A DNA stretch of 64,000 nucleotides, taken from positions 2,170,001-2,234,000 of the forward strand of contig NZ_OY762899.1 in the NCBI RefSeq assembly GCF_963666545.1. Direction: 5' to 3'. Source of the stretch: an uncultured Bacteroides sp. GTDB taxonomy: Bacteria > Bacteroidota > Bacteroidia > Bacteroidales > Bacteroidaceae. Made by a program: the position numbers and the translations under genes. Shown here piece by piece: positions 42,896-53,800 of the stretch. Below the pieces are notes generated by a model, which ran no database searches, had not been told where the DNA came from, and saw nothing but the letters and a program-made list of their open reading frames with translations. Each line of letters begins with the position of its first letter. Positions within the stretch are counted from its first letter, which is position 1.

Positions 42896-43285
42896 ATGAT
42901 GAACACAAAAGAAGCAGGATACCGGGTTCAAGAATACCATGAACCCGTAAAACGATATTGTCAGACTATTGATTTAAAAGATTCTCCCGAACTGATTGAA
43001 GAATACATCAAGAGACACAGCAGGGCCCAACATTGGTCCGAAATAAGAGAAGGAATCAGACAAGTGGGAATCCTTGAAATGGAAATATACATATTAGGTA
43101 CCCGGTTGTTTATGATCGTTGAAACACCGCTTGATTTTGAATGGGAGTCGGCGATGAAGAAACTTGCAACCTTACCCCGTCAGGCAGAATGGGAAGAATA
43201 CATGTCCGTTTTCCAAATATCCGATCCCAAAGCTACATCATCTGAAAAATGGAAACTTATGGATAGAATGTTTCATTTATATTAA
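42896..43285 (+). CDS. L-rhamnose/L-fucose mutarotase family protein (DUF718)
   Basis: 129 residues, RhaM/FucM fold. The active-site pair Tyr37 and His41 has the same spacing (YIKRH) as Tyr18 and His22 in RhaM, followed by the family pattern (LEMEIYILGTRLFMIVE). It interconverts alpha and beta anomers of a 6-deoxyhexose. Its place directly after the fucosidase suggests L-fucose as substrate. The N-terminal extension of about 20 residues compared with RhaM is typical of this subgroup. Confidence 0.85.
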   Translation: MMNTKEAGYRVQEYHEPVKRYCQTIDLKDSPELIEEYIKRHSRAQHWSEIREGIRQVGILEMEIYILGTRLFMIVETPLDFEWESAMKKLATLPRQAEWEEYMSVFQISDPKATSSEKWKLMDRMFHLY

Positions 43286-43337
43286 TTAATGAAGAAGCAT
43301 TAACCCTGAGGCAAAATCTTTGAGGACATCATATCCA

Positions 43338-43386
43338 TTAACTTGCAGGAATGCATCTAAACGTTTTATGCAATCCTGCAAGTTAA
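43338..43386. terminator. Strong hairpin between convergent genes
   Basis: A 13-bp perfect inverted repeat (TTAACTTGCAGGA with TCCTGCAAGTTAA) is extended inwards by 5 more pairs after one mismatch. It lies between the mutarotase gene and the oppositely oriented 180-residue gene, so it can end both transcripts. No U-run. Confidence 0.5.
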
Positions 43387-43509
43387 TAGGAGTTTTGGAG
43401 GTAGCTTGACTCCCGGCGAATGGTTCTTGCTACACTTATATCTTCTTTTTGGACTTTGCGATCCGGAAAGTTTTTCCTAGATTGCAAACCCATGTTTGGC
43501 TTTAAGACC

Positions 43510-44052
43510 TTAAAAAATCTTAGTGGTTAAAACGGAGTGTGTTTCCTCATCTGCGGCACTCCAAAACTCTTCTAATTGCCAGAATTTTTCAAATGGTAAC
43601 GTTCTGAGCTTGGCTATCAGGTCGAAATAGTTATTTTCATCAAGTTCTGTCCAGTTTATTTTATCCGGTATTACTTCTTTGAAATTTTTCCGCAGATTGG
43701 TGAGCAGTATTCTGTCGATTGGTGGATGTATTACATCTACCAGTTTACCTTCACCAGAATATCGAATAATGATAGCCGTTTTCAGATAAATAGCCACGAT
43801 CTTAGCTACACGACCATAGGTGGCAACTATATTGCAATCCTTTTTAAAATTGTCGATTAGCTGATTACAACAGATACGATGAAACGCATCATAGTCTTCG
43901 CAACGATTTACCTTGAGACTATCAAATTTCATCAAATCTGACGCCTCAATTGCCCTGATAATGTTAGAAGTATTGGTGAAATTACGTTGCACTGCCCGAG
44001 CAGCTGTCCAGCAGGCGTAATTATGTAAATGTTTCTCAAAAGTATAAGTCAT
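43510..44052 (-). CDS. Hypothetical 180-residue protein
   Basis: No signal peptide or membrane segment; I do not recognise a family. It starts with a helical region rich in Ala, His and Arg (HNYACWTAARAVQRNF) and has a beta-like centre (KIVAIYLKTAIIIRYS). The gene is 37 bp downstream of the acyl-CoA synthetase gene and in the same direction, so it may be the last gene of that unit. Confidence 0.65.
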   Translation of the reverse strand: MTYTFEKHLHNYACWTAARAVQRNFTNTSNIIRAIEASDLMKFDSLKVNRCEDYDAFHRICCNQLIDNFKKDCNIVATYGRVAKIVAIYLKTAIIIRYSGEGKLVDVIHPPIDRILLTNLRKNFKEVIPDKINWTELDENNYFDLIAKLRTLPFEKFWQLEEFWSAADEETHSVLTTKIF

Positions 44053-44089
44053 ATCTGATTAATATTAAAATTACTTGTTTTACTACGAA

Positions 44090-46171
44090 TTAACCTAAAT
44101 TTGCCTTCTCAATCCTTATACGGGCATCTACAGCCACTACATTCTTCTCCGTAGCAAGAAGCGGATTGATATCCATTTCTTTTATCTCGGTGGCAAAACG
44201 TAGCAAAGTAGATAAACGCACGATTATTTCGGCAAATTTATCTTCATTCACTCCTTTCTGTCCACGGGTTCCCTGAATAATCTTATAGGCACGCAGAGAA
44301 TGAATCATTGAATAAGCTTCTTCGTATGAGAGAGGCGCCAGACCGGAAGATACGTCTTTCAGCACCTCCACAAAGATGCCACCCAACCCGCAAAGAACGA
44401 CATGACCGAATTTCTCTTCGTATTTAGCTCCAATAAACAGTTCTGTTCCTTTCAACATTGGTTGCACCATCACAGCTTTGGCATCCGGAATACTCATCAT
44501 TCGATCAAATTCCAAAGCCAAATACTCTTCGCTCTTCACATTCAGCGCCACTCCTCCTACATCCGACTTATGAACAGGCCCAACCACCTTCACCACAATC
44601 GGAAATCCACAACGGCGAGCAAAACTGAGCACTTCTTGCTTCTGATTAGACACAAATTCGTCGACAATGGAGATGCCGGCCGCACGCAACAGAGCCTGAA
44701 CATAATGCGGCTCAATATATCCATCTGAGGGTATAGAATCAATGATCCGACGAATAGCGGGTACATCTACGCCATATAGTTCAGCCTTATTGGCGGCAGG
44801 CTTTGGCACATTCATAATACGCGACAGGGCTGTGCCAAGCGTTACCTCATCAGCAAAGTTCACATGCCCCTTCTGCAGGAACTCTTCTACTTCTTTCCCT
44901 GCTGTATGAATAGAGGGTAACACGGGGAAAACCGGTTTCTTGCAATGCAACATCTTCTGATGCAACATATCATACATCTCAAACATCGTCACCAATCCCG
45001 GTGTTCCGAAGATAGCCATGATCGCATCTATATTCTCAAATTTATTTTCGCAATAGTCTATTGCAATTTCAAGATGTTGCGGTGTTCCTGTAGCCAAGAC
45101 GTCTATAGGGTTAGCAACAGATGCACCCGGAAGAAGCTTGCTCTTAAGTTCATCCACCATCGGCCCCTCAAGTTTTGGCACATTCAAGCCGCCTTTCGAG
45201 AGAGCATCCGTCAACATTACACCGGGACCTCCGGCATGAGTCACAATCGCAAAGTTCTTCCCTTTAAGTTCAGGAAGAGTAAACACACAGCCCACAGTAG
45301 TGAGCTCCTCACGAGAGTAACAACGCACAATACCTGCTTTACGAAACAAAGCCTCCACAGCAGAATCGGGACTTGCAATAGCTCCCGTATGTGAAGAAGC
45401 AGCGCGACTGCCACTCTCCGAGCTTCCCGCTTTTATGGCTGCAATGCGGCAACCCTTTCCTATCAACGAAGAAGCATGAAGCAACAGCCTGTCCGGATCT
45501 TTAATGCTTTCTATATAAATGAGTTTGATGCGAGAATCCTTTTCTGCATCAAATGTTTCGTCTAAGTATTGCAACACATCCTCTACTCCAATCTGCTTGG
45601 CATTACCTACCGACCAGACAGAATTAAACTGAAGTCCCTTCACTACAGCCGATTCCATAATAAATACCGCCGTAGCTCCGGAACTAGAGATCAGGTCGAC
45701 TCCTTTTGGATTCAAATTGGGTATCGGTTGCGTAAAAACACTGTGATGCCAAGTGTTAAGCACACCAATGCAGTTCGGCCCAATGAGCGAAGCACCATAT
45801 TTATTCACGATCTCCAGAATGCGATTCTCCAACAGAGCACCCTCTTGCGTCTCTTCTCCAAATCCGGCCGAAAGAATGATAAATGCCCGCGTTTGCTTTT
45901 CGGCGGCAAGTATTTCTACTGCACCCGGACACATAGAAGCTGAAATAGCCAGAATAGCCAAATCCGTATTCGGCACATCGACCACAGAAGCAAAAGAACG
46001 TACTCCCTGCACCTTCGCCTCTTTAGGGTTCACAGCCCTCAGCTCACCTTTATATCCTCCCTGAATAAGGTTCCTTAAAATTGCCCCACCGGGTTTATGC
46101 ATATTATTTGACGCCCCTACCACTACAATACTTTGAGGGTGCATTAACTGACTTGTTATCATCTTATTCAT
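44090..46171 (-). CDS. ADP-forming acetate/acyl-CoA ligase (fused alpha-beta)
   Basis: 693 residues. CoA-binding domain at 10-135 (VVVGASNNMHKPGGAILRNL), succinyl-CoA-ligase-like domains at 150-450 with the phosphohistidine candidate His261 (SSHTGAIASPDSAVEALF), and a C-terminal ATP-grasp domain from about 490 (GFPIVVKVVGPVHKSDVGGV). It converts acyl-CoA + ADP + Pi to acid + CoA + ATP, or the reverse. It starts 12 bp after the HTCS stop, so the two are co-transcribed, an unusual partner for a glycan sensor. Confidence 0.93.
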   Translation of the reverse strand: MNKMITSQLMHPQSIVVVGASNNMHKPGGAILRNLIQGGYKGELRAVNPKEAKVQGVRSFASVVDVPNTDLAILAISASMCPGAVEILAAEKQTRAFIILSAGFGEETQEGALLENRILEIVNKYGASLIGPNCIGVLNTWHHSVFTQPIPNLNPKGVDLISSSGATAVFIMESAVVKGLQFNSVWSVGNAKQIGVEDVLQYLDETFDAEKDSRIKLIYIESIKDPDRLLLHASSLIGKGCRIAAIKAGSSESGSRAASSHTGAIASPDSAVEALFRKAGIVRCYSREELTTVGCVFTLPELKGKNFAIVTHAGGPGVMLTDALSKGGLNVPKLEGPMVDELKSKLLPGASVANPIDVLATGTPQHLEIAIDYCENKFENIDAIMAIFGTPGLVTMFEMYDMLHQKMLHCKKPVFPVLPSIHTAGKEVEEFLQKGHVNFADEVTLGTALSRIMNVPKPAANKAELYGVDVPAIRRIIDSIPSDGYIEPHYVQALLRAAGISIVDEFVSNQKQEVLSFARRCGFPIVVKVVGPVHKSDVGGVALNVKSEEYLALEFDRMMSIPDAKAVMVQPMLKGTELFIGAKYEEKFGHVVLCGLGGIFVEVLKDVSSGLAPLSYEEAYSMIHSLRAYKIIQGTRGQKGVNEDKFAEIIVRLSTLLRFATEIKEMDINPLLATEKNVVAVDARIRIEKANLG

Positions 46172-46183
46172 CGTTTACTCTGT

Positions 46184-49100
46184 TTATTTACCCTTCTGAT
46201 ATACGGAAGGAGCTACTCCAAACTGCGTTTTAAAACATTTGCTAAAATAAAACGGATCATCAATACCCACTTTGTATGACACCTCCGACACTGTTAGTTT
46301 GCCGGTCAACAAAAGCTCTGCCGCTTTCTTCATACGAATAATACGAATATATTCATTCGGAGAGTATCCTGTCACCCCTTTTACTTTCTTATAAAACACA
46401 GTACGCCCAATTCCCATAATTGAGGCAAACTCGTCCACTGAAAAATTCGCATTACCGATATTCTTCTCCAACAATTGGTGCAGTTCATCTACAAACTCTT
46501 TATCCCGTTCCGAAGCACATATTGCCGAACGCATAATGCCTGGTTCTTCGGAGAATTTCACTTTCAGCTTTTCTCGCTGTTCCAACAATTTAATAATACG
46601 TGCCAACAGCAGTTTTATGCTAAATGGTTTGGAGAGATAGGCATCCGCACCACTCTCTATACCCTCCAAGTGATTCTCGGGCAAGCTCAAAGCAGTCAGC
46701 AGAATTACCGGAATATGGCTTGTATCAAAATCCGATTTAAGCTTTCGAGTCACCTCAAATCCATTCATCCCGGGCATCAACACATCACAAACAATCAAAC
46801 TCGGTTCCGAAGTTCGGGCCATCTCGAAACCCGTTGTTCCATTATCAGCCACCACCACTTCGAAGTAAGCACCAAGTTCTTCTTTCAAATACCGACGCAC
46901 ATCATTATCATCTTCAATCACCAAAATCTTTTGTTGATTAAGAGGCACAGTAGCAGCCGCAATCAGCACATCCGATTCTTCCAAATGTTCCGTTGGAAGA
47001 ATATCATTCTGCTCACGCATGAGCACATTGTTCGGAATCAGAAAATCCTTATCCTCATACGCTTTAACGTCTAATGGCAAATTGACCGTAAACACAGAAC
47101 CTCCTCCTTCATTTTCTTCATAAGAGATACTGCCTTTATGCACTTGTACCAATTCATGCGTCAGATGCAAACCGATGCCAACACTGTTTCCTGAAAAATT
47201 ACTTTGCATGAAGCGATTAAAGAGTTCATTCCGTTTTTCTTTTGGAATTCCAACCCCTGTATCGCTCACACGAATTGCGAGTACATCTTTCTCCGACTCA
47301 ACATTCACAATCAAGCGTATCTTCCCACCCTGTGGGGTATATTTAAACGCATTCGACAATATATTATAAACCATCTTATCCAATTTGCCTTTATCAATAT
47401 ACATCTTATATTTACTAACCGAAGGTATAAATTGGAAATCCATGTTCTTTGATTCAGCCGTATCTCCAAAACTCAAGAAAATCTCATACAGCATCGCAAT
47501 GACATCCGTTTCTTCTAATGACAAGGCCAATTTATTATTCTGCATCTTACGGAATTCGAGCAATTGGTCAATCAGTCTCAACATTCTATTCGTACTCTTT
47601 TCCATCGTTTGCAGCGGATGCACCAATTCTTTTGAAGTTACATTTAGACGTTGAATGCGCTCTAACGCTCCCTGGATAAGAGTCAACGGAGTACGGAATT
47701 CGTGCGATATATTGGTAAAGAACACCAACTTATAATCCGTAAGTTGCTTCTCTATCTGTATCTTATTGTGTAACCGATTAAAATTGCGGGCTATCCTGAA
47801 AGCAAAATATCCGCCACCCAGAATAAGCAGCACATAGATAATGAAAGCCCAAAAAGAAAGATAAAAGGGGGGACTAATAATTATCTTCAACGTCGCTATA
47901 TTCTCATTCCATACCCCCGAACTATTGCATGCTTTGACCTGCAGTTCATACTCTCCATAAGGAAGCATCTTGTAAGCAGCAAAATTCAAAGAAGAAGGAA
48001 TACTCCAATCTTTATCGTAGTTCAGCAAGCGATACGAATACTTTGTTTGCCCCGCATCAGCATAGTTGAATGAGGAGAAATCAATTACAAACGAGTTTTG
48101 ATTGGCCTTGAGATGAATTTCATCCGAATAAGGCATCGATAATGAAAGCGGAGAATCAGTCTCATCAGGCATGATATTCATTCCGTTCACATTAAGATTG
48201 GTAAACACTACCGGAAAAGAGAATGTATATTTCCTCACTACAGCGGGATCGAAAACGAGAAAGCCGTAGTTAGAACCAAAAAGAATATTGCCATTGTCGC
48301 AAACGCAACCAGAGTTCTCTGTATATACATTCCCTTGAGGATAGGCTGAGAAGAAATAATTCTCGAACGTTTTCTTCTCTAACGCAAACTTTGATATACC
48401 ATATTCGGTAGCCAACCAAACATAACCATTCCTATCTTCAGCCATTGATTGTACGATATCATTCGATAGTCCGTTATGGGTGGTGTAATGCTCAAACGTC
48501 AGTGATGCATAGTTGTGCTGCGGCCTACAAATGCTAAAACCTGCGCCCGATGTTCCAATCCATATTCGTCCTTTGCTATCAGAGAGCAGGCAGCGAACTT
48601 CATTACTCTTTAACTTTCCGTTCGTATAATTGTATAAATAGTATCGACTGGGATTCGTAGTAAGAGTATCCGGATCAAACACATAGACACCGTCACTTGT
48701 TCCTACCCACATCATTCCATTCTTATCTTCACTGATTACCCGAATCTGCTTCTGTCCATAAGCGCTATTCAGGTAATGATAGAACTTATACCCACGATCA
48801 GTCTTTACAGCCAACTCTAGTCCGCCACCAAAAGTGCCTACCCACATTCTGTCTTTATTATCTCGATAAATACAGAAAATGTTATCATTCGCAATAGAGT
48901 GCGGATCAGATTCTCCATGTTTATACCACACCCCATCAATACAAAGACCATCTCCACGAGTTCCCATCCAAACCTTACCCTCTTTATCCTTCTTAACAGC
49001 ATAGATATTTGAGTGGAAATCTCTCTTTACATATTTTAAGGTCAACTGCGGATCATAGATGTATAATCCGCCTTTACGTGTCCCCATCCAAATTTCTCCT

Positions 49101-50446
49101 TCACCAAGTTTAGACACCATTCGAATCGTATTTGAACGATCAAGTAGTGAGTTATCTTCAGGAAAAAAGCGATAAGAGCCCTCATTGATTACAGAGATTC
49201 GTGAAATGCCCGAAAACTCAGAGCTAACCCAAACTTCGCCCGAACGATCTTCTGTGATATTCAATAGAAAATCAGATCCAATGTGACTCAAGCCACTCAT
49301 TCCTGCAGTAAAATGGCTCAATTCGTCTTTTGCAATGTTATAAGCAAAAAGTCCGTTGCCATAAGTCGAGATCCAGATTATATTCCTTGAATCGTGCACG
49401 ATGTGATAACGTTCAAAATCAATGTATCCCATCTTTTCCGAAGGGATAAGACGGAACTGTTTTTGCTTTGCAGTACGAGCGTTTACATACCACACCGTGC
49501 CCGTATGATTGTATATCCAGAGATTTTTCTTGTTATCCGTTGAAACAAAAGCCGACTTCAAATCCTCACCAAACAAAGTAGGAGCTGGAAGCATCACTTT
49601 GTTCCTAAAATTATAGTCATATACACCTTCAGATGTAAGTATGATCCAGCTATTTTTCAATAAAAAGCAGCCGGTAACCGACACTTCCGGTAAGTTTGAG
49701 AAAGCAACCCTGCGCAATTTAGAGGATACCTGATCAAAAACAAAAATTTGATTGTCTGTTGTCAGAAAATAGCTACTTCCTTTAAAGGAAGCCGATTGAT
49801 AAAAATTTTCTTTCCGGTCTACAATAGTAGATGTTTCACCGCTAACCCGTGTTAGGCCTCCCTTTGCGCCAATCCAGATAACTCCCGCTTCTCCCTCGGC
49901 AACAAAAGTCACATCATCATCAGGAATCTTTCCGTTCATCTGCTTGTATGCAACGGATGTAAACCCTTTATCTTTCGTATAAGAGATCTTTCTGCATCCA
50001 TTTCCTTCATGCCACAGCCAAACATCTCCATTCTGAGCGATCAATTTCTTAGAATACTTTTGCCGAAGTTCCCCGCACCCGGTAAAATCAACAAAACAAG
50101 CCTTCTTCAAGTCATAACAACTAAATTGCTCTGAAGAAAAAGAAGTCCACAGAAAGCCATTTTTGTCTTCAGCTATATCAAATACCCGTCGGTCTTGCAA
50201 AGAAAGCGGTTTATCAGCAGAAGGATAAAAGGTAAGAAAAGAGTTTCCATCATAACGGCTAAGGCCATTTAGCGTACCCAGCCACATAAATCCTTTGCTG
50301 TCTTGCAGAAAATAACGAACTGAATTATTAGGCAGCCCATCAGCAATGGTTATCTGCTTGGAGCGAATTTCAATGGAAGCAAAACCTTCCTGAAGAAAGA
50401 ATAAAGAGAAAAGAAGAGCGATCAGAAAATGTCTCATGTTCTTCAA
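46184..50446 (-). CDS. Hybrid two-component system regulator (HTCS)
   Basis: 1420 residues. Signal peptide about 1-23; periplasmic part of two seven-bladed propellers with Reg_prop repeats (for example GFMWLGTLNGLSRYDG at 52-67) up to about 740; Y_Y_Y domain about 760-855; membrane helix about 862-884; HisKA with His915 (ISHEFRTP); HATPase with DTGVGIP (1062-1068); receiver with Asp1221 (VCDVLMPG) and Lys1273; AraC-type HTH at 1320-1418. It senses an oligosaccharide in the periplasm and activates genes for its use. Its own -7 box lies at 50469-50476. The neighbouring genes suggest a rhamnogalacturonan fragment as signal. Confidence 0.95.
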   Translation of the reverse strand: MKNMRHFLIALLFSLFFLQEGFASIEIRSKQITIADGLPNNSVRYFLQDSKGFMWLGTLNGLSRYDGNSFLTFYPSADKPLSLQDRRVFDIAEDKNGFLWTSFSSEQFSCYDLKKACFVDFTGCGELRQKYSKKLIAQNGDVWLWHEGNGCRKISYTKDKGFTSVAYKQMNGKIPDDDVTFVAEGEAGVIWIGAKGGLTRVSGETSTIVDRKENFYQSASFKGSSYFLTTDNQIFVFDQVSSKLRRVAFSNLPEVSVTGCFLLKNSWIILTSEGVYDYNFRNKVMLPAPTLFGEDLKSAFVSTDNKKNLWIYNHTGTVWYVNARTAKQKQFRLIPSEKMGYIDFERYHIVHDSRNIIWISTYGNGLFAYNIAKDELSHFTAGMSGLSHIGSDFLLNITEDRSGEVWVSSEFSGISRISVINEGSYRFFPEDNSLLDRSNTIRMVSKLGEGEIWMGTRKGGLYIYDPQLTLKYVKRDFHSNIYAVKKDKEGKVWMGTRGDGLCIDGVWYKHGESDPHSIANDNIFCIYRDNKDRMWVGTFGGGLELAVKTDRGYKFYHYLNSAYGQKQIRVISEDKNGMMWVGTSDGVYVFDPDTLTTNPSRYYLYNYTNGKLKSNEVRCLLSDSKGRIWIGTSGAGFSICRPQHNYASLTFEHYTTHNGLSNDIVQSMAEDRNGYVWLATEYGISKFALEKKTFENYFFSAYPQGNVYTENSGCVCDNGNILFGSNYGFLVFDPAVVRKYTFSFPVVFTNLNVNGMNIMPDETDSPLSLSMPYSDEIHLKANQNSFVIDFSSFNYADAGQTKYSYRLLNYDKDWSIPSSLNFAAYKMLPYGEYELQVKACNSSGVWNENIATLKIIISPPFYLSFWAFIIYVLLILGGGYFAFRIARNFNRLHNKIQIEKQLTDYKLVFFTNISHEFRTPLTLIQGALERIQRLNVTSKELVHPLQTMEKSTNRMLRLIDQLLEFRKMQNNKLALSLEETDVIAMLYEIFLSFGDTAESKNMDFQFIPSVSKYKMYIDKGKLDKMVYNILSNAFKYTPQGGKIRLIVNVESEKDVLAIRVSDTGVGIPKEKRNELFNRFMQSNFSGNSVGIGLHLTHELVQVHKGSISYEENEGGGSVFTVNLPLDVKAYEDKDFLIPNNVLMREQNDILPTEHLEESDVLIAAATVPLNQQKILVIEDDNDVRRYLKEELGAYFEVVVADNGTTGFEMARTSEPSLIVCDVLMPGMNGFEVTRKLKSDFDTSHIPVILLTALSLPENHLEGIESGADAYLSKPFSIKLLLARIIKLLEQREKLKVKFSEEPGIMRSAICASERDKEFVDELHQLLEKNIGNANFSVDEFASIMGIGRTVFYKKVKGVTGYSPNEYIRIIRMKKAAELLLTGKLTVSEVSYKVGIDDPFYFSKCFKTQFGVAPSVYQKGK

Positions 50447-50468
50447 ATTAAGGATTACAATTACGAGA

Positions 50469-50476
50469 CAAAAGTA
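50469..50476 (-). promoter_or_regulatory. -7 box for the HTCS gene
   Basis: TACTTTTG on the minus strand, 23 bp upstream of the ATG at 50446; no clear -33 element. Confidence 0.45.
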
Positions 50477-50539
50477 ACAGAAAGAACTCTGACTTTTGCC
50501 TCGTAATAGGTTTTTTTGAAAGAATAAGATCTAAAAAGA

Positions 50540-50854
50540 TCAGTCCATCCTAAAAACTTCCTTCAACGGGATGGTTACGGGAGAGTTATCGGGATTGGTC
50601 TCCATAATGTCGGCCATATAATCCCACCATTTTTGCACAATCGGGTCATGTCCCATATCTTGGGAAGACTCATCACCCTTCACTTTCTGATAAGCAAATA
50701 AGATGTTTGTCTCTTTGTCCCAATAGATAGAGTAATCACAAACTCCACTATCGGACAACATCTTCTTTAACTCCGGCCAAATGGCGCTGTGCCTTTTCTC
50801 ATACTCTACTTCGCACCCCTGTTTCAGGTACATTTTAAAAGCTTCTCTTTTCAT
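50540..50854 (-). CDS. rhaM: L-rhamnose mutarotase
   Basis: 104 residues, the length of E. coli RhaM. Tyr18 and His22 (EYEKRH) coincide in number with the catalytic pair of RhaM. It balances alpha- and beta-L-rhamnose before isomerisation by RhaA. It lies 25 bp downstream of the three-domain enzyme gene in the same operon, linking backbone degradation (which releases rhamnose) with catabolism. Confidence 0.93.
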   Translation of the reverse strand: MKREAFKMYLKQGCEVEYEKRHSAIWPELKKMLSDSGVCDYSIYWDKETNILFAYQKVKGDESSQDMGHDPIVQKWWDYMADIMETNPDNSPVTIPLKEVFRMD

Positions 50855-50879
50855 GGTGTGTTTTTCCTTTCTTTGTTAT

Positions 50880-53800
50880 TTATTTTAGATTCATGTACAC
50901 AAGTTTGTCTCTGTCACAAGAAATTTCTCCGTTATTGTATTTCAGTTCCGCTACCTGCAAGGTAGAGCGACGTGTATCAAGAGTGTCTGTTTTGGCCGCA
51001 GCTCCTATGCGTCCCGGATGGGTGAAATAGAAGATATAAGCTCTCCCATTGTTAACAATTACATCTGCATGCTGCCCTTGTGTTTCATCATCGGGTCCAT
51101 TCCCTCCGCCCTGGAGTATATTCTTGGATTGCCGAGTCCAGTTTTCCATGTCACCAGAAGAGTAAACACCCAAACCATCCCAGTTATCAACGATCATAAA
51201 GTATTTTCCCATCCATTGAAAAACCTTAGGCCCCTCTCCACGACGGTCACCAATGACTTTACCATAATTTTGCCAGTTTACCAGATCCCTGCTTTCGGAG
51301 TAATAGATAGATTTGTTATCACGTTCATTGTTATAATACATTCTCCAAAGGCCGTTGGGCGCCTTCACCAAACCGGCATCAATCACTTTGTCAGATGCCA
51401 ATTGAACCTTCGATTGGAATACCCAATCTATCAGGTTAGTACTGGTAAGATGAATAATTTCCCGCTCATGCCCCCAGTCAGTAAACGTTCCGGGCACAAT
51501 CGTCAGAAACATGTGATATTTGCCACCTTCTCCTATTACATCGGGTGCCCAATAGGTATAATCTTTACCACCATAAGTTATCTTCGCATCACAACGATAC
51601 TTCCAGGTAGCACCGCCATCGGTAGATTCTGCTATTCCAATCGGAGTACCATGCACCCAATCTACTCCTTTGGTTTCTTTCGCATTTGCCCGGCGGTTAG
51701 TGTAGAACATAAACCAACGTTGTTCTTGCTTATTCCAGATAAGAGTAGGATCGGCAGCACCATCAAATATCGGATCACGAAACAGTGGCTTGTCGGCAGA
51801 TTTATATTCCTTGCCAATAGCCGATTTATCCACATATTGATTTAAATCACAATCGGTCAGCTTCATGAGCCCTGCGATAACCGACTTACAGTTTAAGATG
51901 GCGCCATCATACGTAGTGTGTACCCCATCCTTGTAATATCCATTGGTCTTATCCGCTCCCATTGTCTCAAACTTCGTAGCAGAAATATCATTTAAGTCGA
52001 TAAAGGGAACACCTTCCTTGTGTGCTACTTCGGCTGCCCAAGCCGTATAAGTCTCAGTAAAACGATTCATCCGTCCTTCGGTCCATCTGTTTCCAGGGGT
52101 TGGCGACAAAAGAATAACTTTTGCGCCATGCGCCTTAGCCTGACGAACATACATGCGCAAATAATGACCGAAAGTAAACACCTCTTCAGGGCCACCCGTG
52201 CGTTCCATTATTACTGTCTCGGATTCTTCTCCGATCCCTTTCAATGAAGCACGCGCCCTACCTGTATTCAATGGACCCCCATCGTTGTGACCAAATTGAA
52301 CAAAAAGGTAATCTCCTTTTTTTATCCCGGGTAACACTTTATCCCACAACCCTTCCGTGAAAAATGTGCGACTACTACGACCTCCCAAGGCATGGTTTTC
52401 TACTGAGATTCGACTTCTATCAAAGAAAGAATCAAAGAAATCTCCCCATCCCCACATATCTCCATCACCTTCGCCTTTACCATTCTTTACAGTAGAATCA
52501 CCGATAAGAAAAACAACCGGAGCATTCTCCGCTTTACGACTACTGCCCGAAACCACTTGATTCCATCTATTTTCCGATACGCTAAAAATAGGTTCGCTCG
52601 CTGCTTGTTCGGTAGAATAATATTGCACGGCACTATCATTCATCTTAGGATGTTGCTGCTTCAGCAAGTTAATCATCTCTGCACCCGCCCAAATCACAGG
52701 TCCATAACCATGAGCAGCATATACATTTACCGGACGATAGTAATAATAAGCGGGATCAAAAGCCATACCCGTACCCACGCAAGTACCTTCGACCTCCCCT
52801 TTTGCATTTATTTTTGTAGAGACAGCATGCCAACCCAATTGTGCCACCGGACCATAAGCCACAGGATCAATCCAACCTTTATTGATAGCATGCGCAAAGC
52901 AATAGACATAAATAGCTGTTGCCGAAGTCTCCAAATATGAATCATTCCGATCAAGTAATTGATGCCAAAAACCTTCGCCACTCTGACAAGCCGCCAATCC
53001 TTTGATATGAGCACGGAATTGCCTCAATACTTCTTCATATCCCGGATGATTTTCGGGCAATACATCCAACACCTCTGTCATAGTCAAGATAGCCCATCCA
53101 TTAGCTCTACCCCAATGAAAAGCCGGATGATCCGTCATCCCTTCAACCCAACCGTGACGATAAAGTCCTTTCTCAGGTACAAACATGCGTTTAGAGAACT
53201 GCAATATTTGCTTCACTGCTTCATTGTAGTATTTCATCTCGCCTGTAAGCTTACCCATTTGAGCAATGGCCGGCACAGCCATAAACATGTCGTCGAGCCA
53301 TACCGTGTTTTGTTGCGGACGATTGCGGGCAAAAGTTCCGTCACTCAAGCGATACTCTTTATACATGATGTAGTTCATGTAATTATCAATCATCGGACGC
53401 AAGTCTATTTGTTTATCTGCCAATTGTGCTTTAATCATCGCAGCACACATAGCCCCCGCATCGTCCAACGCATGCGGAGTGAGTAGCTGTTTCATCTGCG
53501 GATCAATCACTCCATAGTCATTCATCAGACGCTTAAAGTCTGGTGCAACTTCTGCTAAAAAACGAAAACGATTCATGGTATAATCTGTATATGCCTTATC
53601 GCCCGTACTTTGACCAGCAGCAAGCATAGCGGCATAAGTCACTCCCCATTCATAACTAGCTAACCGAAACAATCCTTTATCCAAGACAGAATTAGCATCC
53701 ATCTGCTTGTAATCAGTTATTTGCTTTCCGGTGTTTTTATTAATCACCCGATCCGGAGTCGATTTATCAAGATATTGCAGCACCCTGTCCATATCCGTTT

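Noticed and set aside
46475-47074. 199-residue plus-strand ORF inside the HTCS gene
   Set aside because: Shadow of the HTCS kinase and receiver coding region; rich in His, Gln and Phe as expected from reversed codons.
51018-51845. 275-residue plus-strand ORF opposite the GH43 domain
   Set aside because: Antisense to an intact GH43 domain with all catalytic acids; protein composition implausible.
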